The notes beneath the pieces are model-generated. The model was given only the letters and a program-made list of their open reading frames with translations. It ran no database searches and was not told the DNA's origin. Positions 64,000 through 64,000 of a stretch of 64,000 nt of DNA are shown one piece after another (positions within the stretch are counted from its first letter, which is position 1; each line of letters begins with the position of its first letter). The translations under genes and the position numbers were made by a program. The DNA comes from Geminicoccaceae bacterium (GTDB lineage: Bacteria; Pseudomonadota; Alphaproteobacteria; Geminicoccales; Geminicoccaceae). The stretch is taken from positions 62,001 to 126,000 of the forward strand of contig JANQPX010000030.1 in NCBI GenBank assembly GCA_028285265.1, read 5' to 3'.

Positions 64000-64000
64000 A

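Noticed and set aside
1..64000. tRNA, rRNA, CRISPR arrays, insertion sequences, integrases
   Set aside because: None was visible by reading; no cloverleaf-like gene, regular repeat-spacer pattern or transposase-like protein was seen. A program scan would be needed to exclude short or degenerate elements.

Overview
The window looks like a chromosomal segment of an alphaproteobacterium, possibly Rhodospirillales-like. The evidence is the set of gene neighbourhoods: lptF-lptG-lptD-surA-rsmA-tolC, ribF-ileS-lspA-DUF3035-M16-M16-mutL, carD next to fdxA, a histidine pathway using formiminoglutamate deiminase (HutF), a fused NuoE/NuoF-type formate dehydrogenase beta subunit, and an IolC-DUF2090 fusion. 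There is no rRNA, so the placement is an inference. I saw no tRNA, insertion sequence, integrase or CRISPR array. Coding density is high and most genes sit in tight operons.

Layout. 0-1.5 kb: the cut end of a polysaccharide flippase and a family-2 glycosyltransferase. 1.7-10.1 kb (minus): outer-membrane biogenesis operon lptF-lptG-lptD-surA-rsmA, then tolC; pdxA is not in its common place between surA and rsmA. 10.2-12.7 kb (plus): pepA, holC, ndk. 13.0-15.0 kb: orphan fused formate dehydrogenase beta subunit and a His-rich lipoprotein. 15.1-19.0 kb: a more A/T-rich stretch with a TauD-type dioxygenase divergent from a sulfotransferase-like gene, plus an orphan TAXI binding protein. 19.0-28.8 kb: histidine utilisation, hutF-hutC (minus) diverging from hutI-hutH-hutU and a three-gene TRAP transporter (plus).

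28.9-38.5 kb (minus): a nine-gene compact operon reading 2-aminobenzoyl-CoA monooxygenase/reductase, SDR, MarR regulator, enoyl-CoA hydratase, acyl-CoA dehydrogenase, aryl-CoA ligase, kynureninase, tryptophan 2,3-dioxygenase and a RidA-like protein. Together these would take tryptophan through kynurenine and anthranilate to 2-aminobenzoyl-CoA and on to beta-oxidation. No arylformamidase is present. A near-perfect 26-bp palindrome lies just upstream of the first gene.

38.6-45.1 kb: an IolC kinase/DUF2090 fusion without other iol genes, and three glycosyltransferases. 45.3-50.8 kb: a complete dipeptide/oligopeptide ABC transporter (oppA-B-C-D-F order, minus). 51.1-53.4 kb: a nucleotidyltransferase-like gene and an SLC13-type transporter. 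53.5-54.6 kb: a clear bidirectional terminator, carD and fdxA. 54.8-64 kb (minus): mutL, two M16 peptidase-like genes (one with an intact zinc motif, one without), a DUF3035 lipoprotein, lspA, ileS, and the 3' end of ribF cut by the window edge.

Two themes stand out: amino-acid catabolism (histidine and tryptophan, both with formate-releasing branches) and cell-envelope biogenesis. The best candidates for new biology are the tryptophan/2-aminobenzoyl-CoA operon with its non-canonical RidA, and the dioxygenase/sulfotransferase divergent pair.
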